DNA from: an uncultured Methanosarcinales archaeon
GTDB taxonomy: Archaea; Halobacteriota; Methanosarcinia; Methanotrichales; Methanotrichaceae
Reading direction: 5' to 3'
Assembly: GCA_937864385.1 (NCBI GenBank)
Contig: CALMJN010000033.1
Span: 1-8,174, forward strand
DNA length: 8,174 bases
Shown here: in pieces, positions 7,184 through 8,174 of the stretch
Layout: the number at the start of each line of letters is the position of its first letter
Position numbering within the stretch: position 1 is the first letter of the stretch
The notes under the pieces: model-generated
Told to the model about the DNA's origin: nothing
Databases searched by the model: none
Seen by the model: the letters and a program-made list of their open reading frames with translations, nothing else
Program-made: the position numbers and the translations under genes

Positions 7184-7234
7184 ATAAGAGGCATTCAAAC
7201 TTAAGAGGAATTCAAACATAAGAGGCACTCAAAC
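7184..7234 (+). repeat. Three tandem 17-bp direct repeats
   Basis: Consecutive units without spacers: ATAAGAGGCATTCAAAC (7184-7200), TTAAGAGGAATTCAAAC (7201-7217) and ATAAGAGGCACTCAAAC (7218-7234). Each variant unit departs from the first at only one or two positions. The array lies in the divergent psmB/DUF63 region, ending 23 nt before the DUF63 start codon and probably within its 5' leader. Each unit carries an AAGAGG purine core that resembles a Shine-Dalgarno. Possible roles are a protein-binding array, an RNA leader element or simple slippage expansion; the sequence does not decide. Confidence 0.85.
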
Positions 7235-7253
7235 TCCTGAAATAGGAGGGAGG
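7234..7253 (+). promoter_or_regulatory. DUF63 ribosome-binding site with SD-masking hairpin
   Basis: AGGAGG (7244-7249) lies 8 nt before ATG 7258, and a second overlapping GGGAGG (7248-7253) lies 4 nt before it. CTCCT (7234-7238) can pair perfectly with AGGAG (7244-7248) across the loop GAAAT, which would hide the better-spaced SD. The SD is secure. Control by the 5-bp hairpin is an inference, and the stem is short. Confidence 0.6.
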
Positions 7254-7257
7254 ACAG

Positions 7258-8109
7258 ATGATTGACGACTGTGGTGCAAAATCTGTGAACGAGCTATCCG
7301 GCCTATCTGCATTCATCCAGAGATATTACATCGATCCCATCATCTATGATACCAGCTACAATCCAGTGGATACCATCACCTGGGCCCTGATCCTGGGATT
7401 GGCTGTGCTGGGATTGATCAGGCTGCTGGGACGCTCGGGGATTGCCGTAGACGGGAGGCTGGTGGCCTATACCCTGCCCTACATACTGGCCGGCTCCAGC
7501 CTGAGGGTGATCGAGGATGCAGATATGGTGGCTGCCCCCTGGAGGTATCTGCTCATCACCCCGCTGATATTCTTCCTGGTTTTCCTGGTCACCGCTGCCA
7601 GCCTCTTTATCACCAGGCGGATCTGGAAGGATGGGTTTCACTTCCCCTATGCGGCCATAGGATTTATCTGGACGGCCCTGAACCTGGCCCTGCTCTCATC
7701 ACTGGAATGGCAAAACCTATGGGTCATTCCCGCCGTCTTTGTCATGGGCTCGGGACTGGCGGGGGGCATCATCCTGTTGCAGCGGCATATCTCATGGCTC
7801 GGATTCCTGGAGGACGGCTTCAGCCGGATGATCCTCTATGCCCATATGCTGGATGCCAGCTCCACCTACCTGGGGGTGGACTGGTTCTTCTATCAGGAGA
7901 AGCATGTGCTGCCCACATATCTCATCGATCTGGCGGGAACGGCGGCGGTCATGTTCCCCCTCAAGCTGGCTGTGCTTTTGCCGGTGCTCTATATGATCGA
8001 CCGATCTCTCCAGGAGCCATCTTTGCGGAACCTGACACGCCTGACATTGATCACCCTGGGGCTGGCCCCGGCGGTGAGAAACACGCTGAGGCTGGCTCTG
8101 GGAGTATGA
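7258..8109 (+). CDS. DUF63 family multi-pass membrane protein
   Basis: A 283-residue archaeal integral membrane protein of unknown function. After a soluble N-terminus (1-37), hydrophobic segments appear at about 38-57, 68-82, 97-118, 131-149, 154-174, 190-206, 222-246 and 260-280. Residues recognisable from DUF63 are LPYILAGSSLRVIEDA (73-88), HMLDASSTYLGVD (196-208), the EKHVLPTYLIDLAGTAAVMFPLK block (214-236) and PAVRNTLRL (271-279). The conserved polar residues within these segments (R83, E86, D87, H196, D199, E214, H216, D224, R274) suggest an active or ion-binding site in the membrane, but no reaction is known. ATG 7258 is supported by a strong AGGAGG. The gene is divergent from psmB and preceded by the tandem repeats. 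Its stop TGA is at 8107-8109. Length is typical of the family. Confidence 0.9.
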   Translation: MIDDCGAKSVNELSGLSAFIQRYYIDPIIYDTSYNPVDTITWALILGLAVLGLIRLLGRSGIAVDGRLVAYTLPYILAGSSLRVIEDADMVAAPWRYLLITPLIFFLVFLVTAASLFITRRIWKDGFHFPYAAIGFIWTALNLALLSSLEWQNLWVIPAVFVMGSGLAGGIILLQRHISWLGFLEDGFSRMILYAHMLDASSTYLGVDWFFYQEKHVLPTYLIDLAGTAAVMFPLKLAVLLPVLYMIDRSLQEPSLRNLTRLTLITLGLAPAVRNTLRLALGV

Positions 8110-8146
8110 GGAAGGAATGGGGCAATAGGGAGATGAAATCGCGAAA

Positions 8147-8174
8147 TTTTTTGGATTTCTAAATCTTTAAGTCT
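8147..8174 (+). terminator. Possible T-rich terminator after DUF63
   Basis: Six consecutive T (8147-8152) lie 38 nt past the DUF63 stop, followed by further T-rich sequence (GGATTTCTAAATCTTT) to the window edge. A 5-bp dyad GATTT-ct-AAATC has too small a loop to be a standard hairpin. The tract fits archaeal U-tract termination. Sequence beyond the window would show whether another gene follows. Confidence 0.4.

Noticed and set aside
7177..7190. Second TATA-like sequence (GATAAATAA) as the DUF63 promoter
   Set aside because: It overlaps the first repeat unit and lacks BRE adenines upstream. I cannot choose between it and the 7141 box for DUF63, so it is not listed as a feature.
7184..7234. 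Short CRISPR array
   Set aside because: The 17-bp units abut directly with no spacers, are only three in number, and no cas genes are present.
8106..8162. 18-codon ORF starting in an ATGA overlap with the DUF63 stop
   Set aside because: It has no adequately spaced SD, no recognisable sequence, and it runs through the likely terminator T-tract.

Overview
The window looks like chromosomal DNA from a methanogenic euryarchaeon. It is GC-rich and densely coded, and it carries archaeal-type information-processing genes: a proteasome beta subunit with a 7-residue propeptide, the KH-domain beta-CASP nuclease aCPSF1/FttA, an archaeal Ski2-like helicase and a DUF63 membrane protein. It also shows BRE/TATA promoter signals and Shine-Dalgarno motifs. 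The combination of high GC and methanogen-like proteins suggests Methanotrichaceae (Methanothrix/Methanosaeta), but that placement is inference from protein resemblance, not a search.

Layout. Bases 1-693 (+) hold a gene probably cut off at the left edge. Its first half resembles part of the FMN-binding glutamate synthase domain, and its C-terminal part looks like a winged helix. It faces the next gene tail to tail across 13 bp. From 7086 down to 707 (all minus strand) run five closely packed genes in transcription order: psmB (proteasome beta), fttA/aCPSF1 (transcription termination endonuclease), a small ArsR-like winged-helix regulator, a second winged-helix regulator (COG1497-like) and an 813-residue ASH-Ski2-like helicase with two cysteine clusters. 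Gaps are 21, 60, -1 and 21 nt, so most or all of these genes are probably one transcription unit. An extra promoter is possible in the 60-nt gap. A 171-bp divergent intergenic region (7087-7257) carries the likely psmB promoter, three tandem 17-bp repeats and a small hairpin that can mask the Shine-Dalgarno of the rightward DUF63 gene (7258-8109). The window ends in a T-rich stretch that could terminate the DUF63 transcript.

How the genes fit together. FttA cleaves nascent RNA at U-rich 3' ends and drives transcription termination. An archaeal Ski2-like helicase is a natural partner for RNA processing and decay, and the proteasome beta subunit brings in protein turnover. Linkage of RNA-decay and proteasome genes is a recognised archaeal theme. 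Two less familiar DNA-binding proteins lie between nuclease and helicase, joined by a TGATG stop/start overlap. They are the main unknowns: they may regulate this operon or act with it. No CRISPR array, tRNA, rRNA, insertion sequence or phage gene was seen. No stretch longer than 171 bp lacks a gene.
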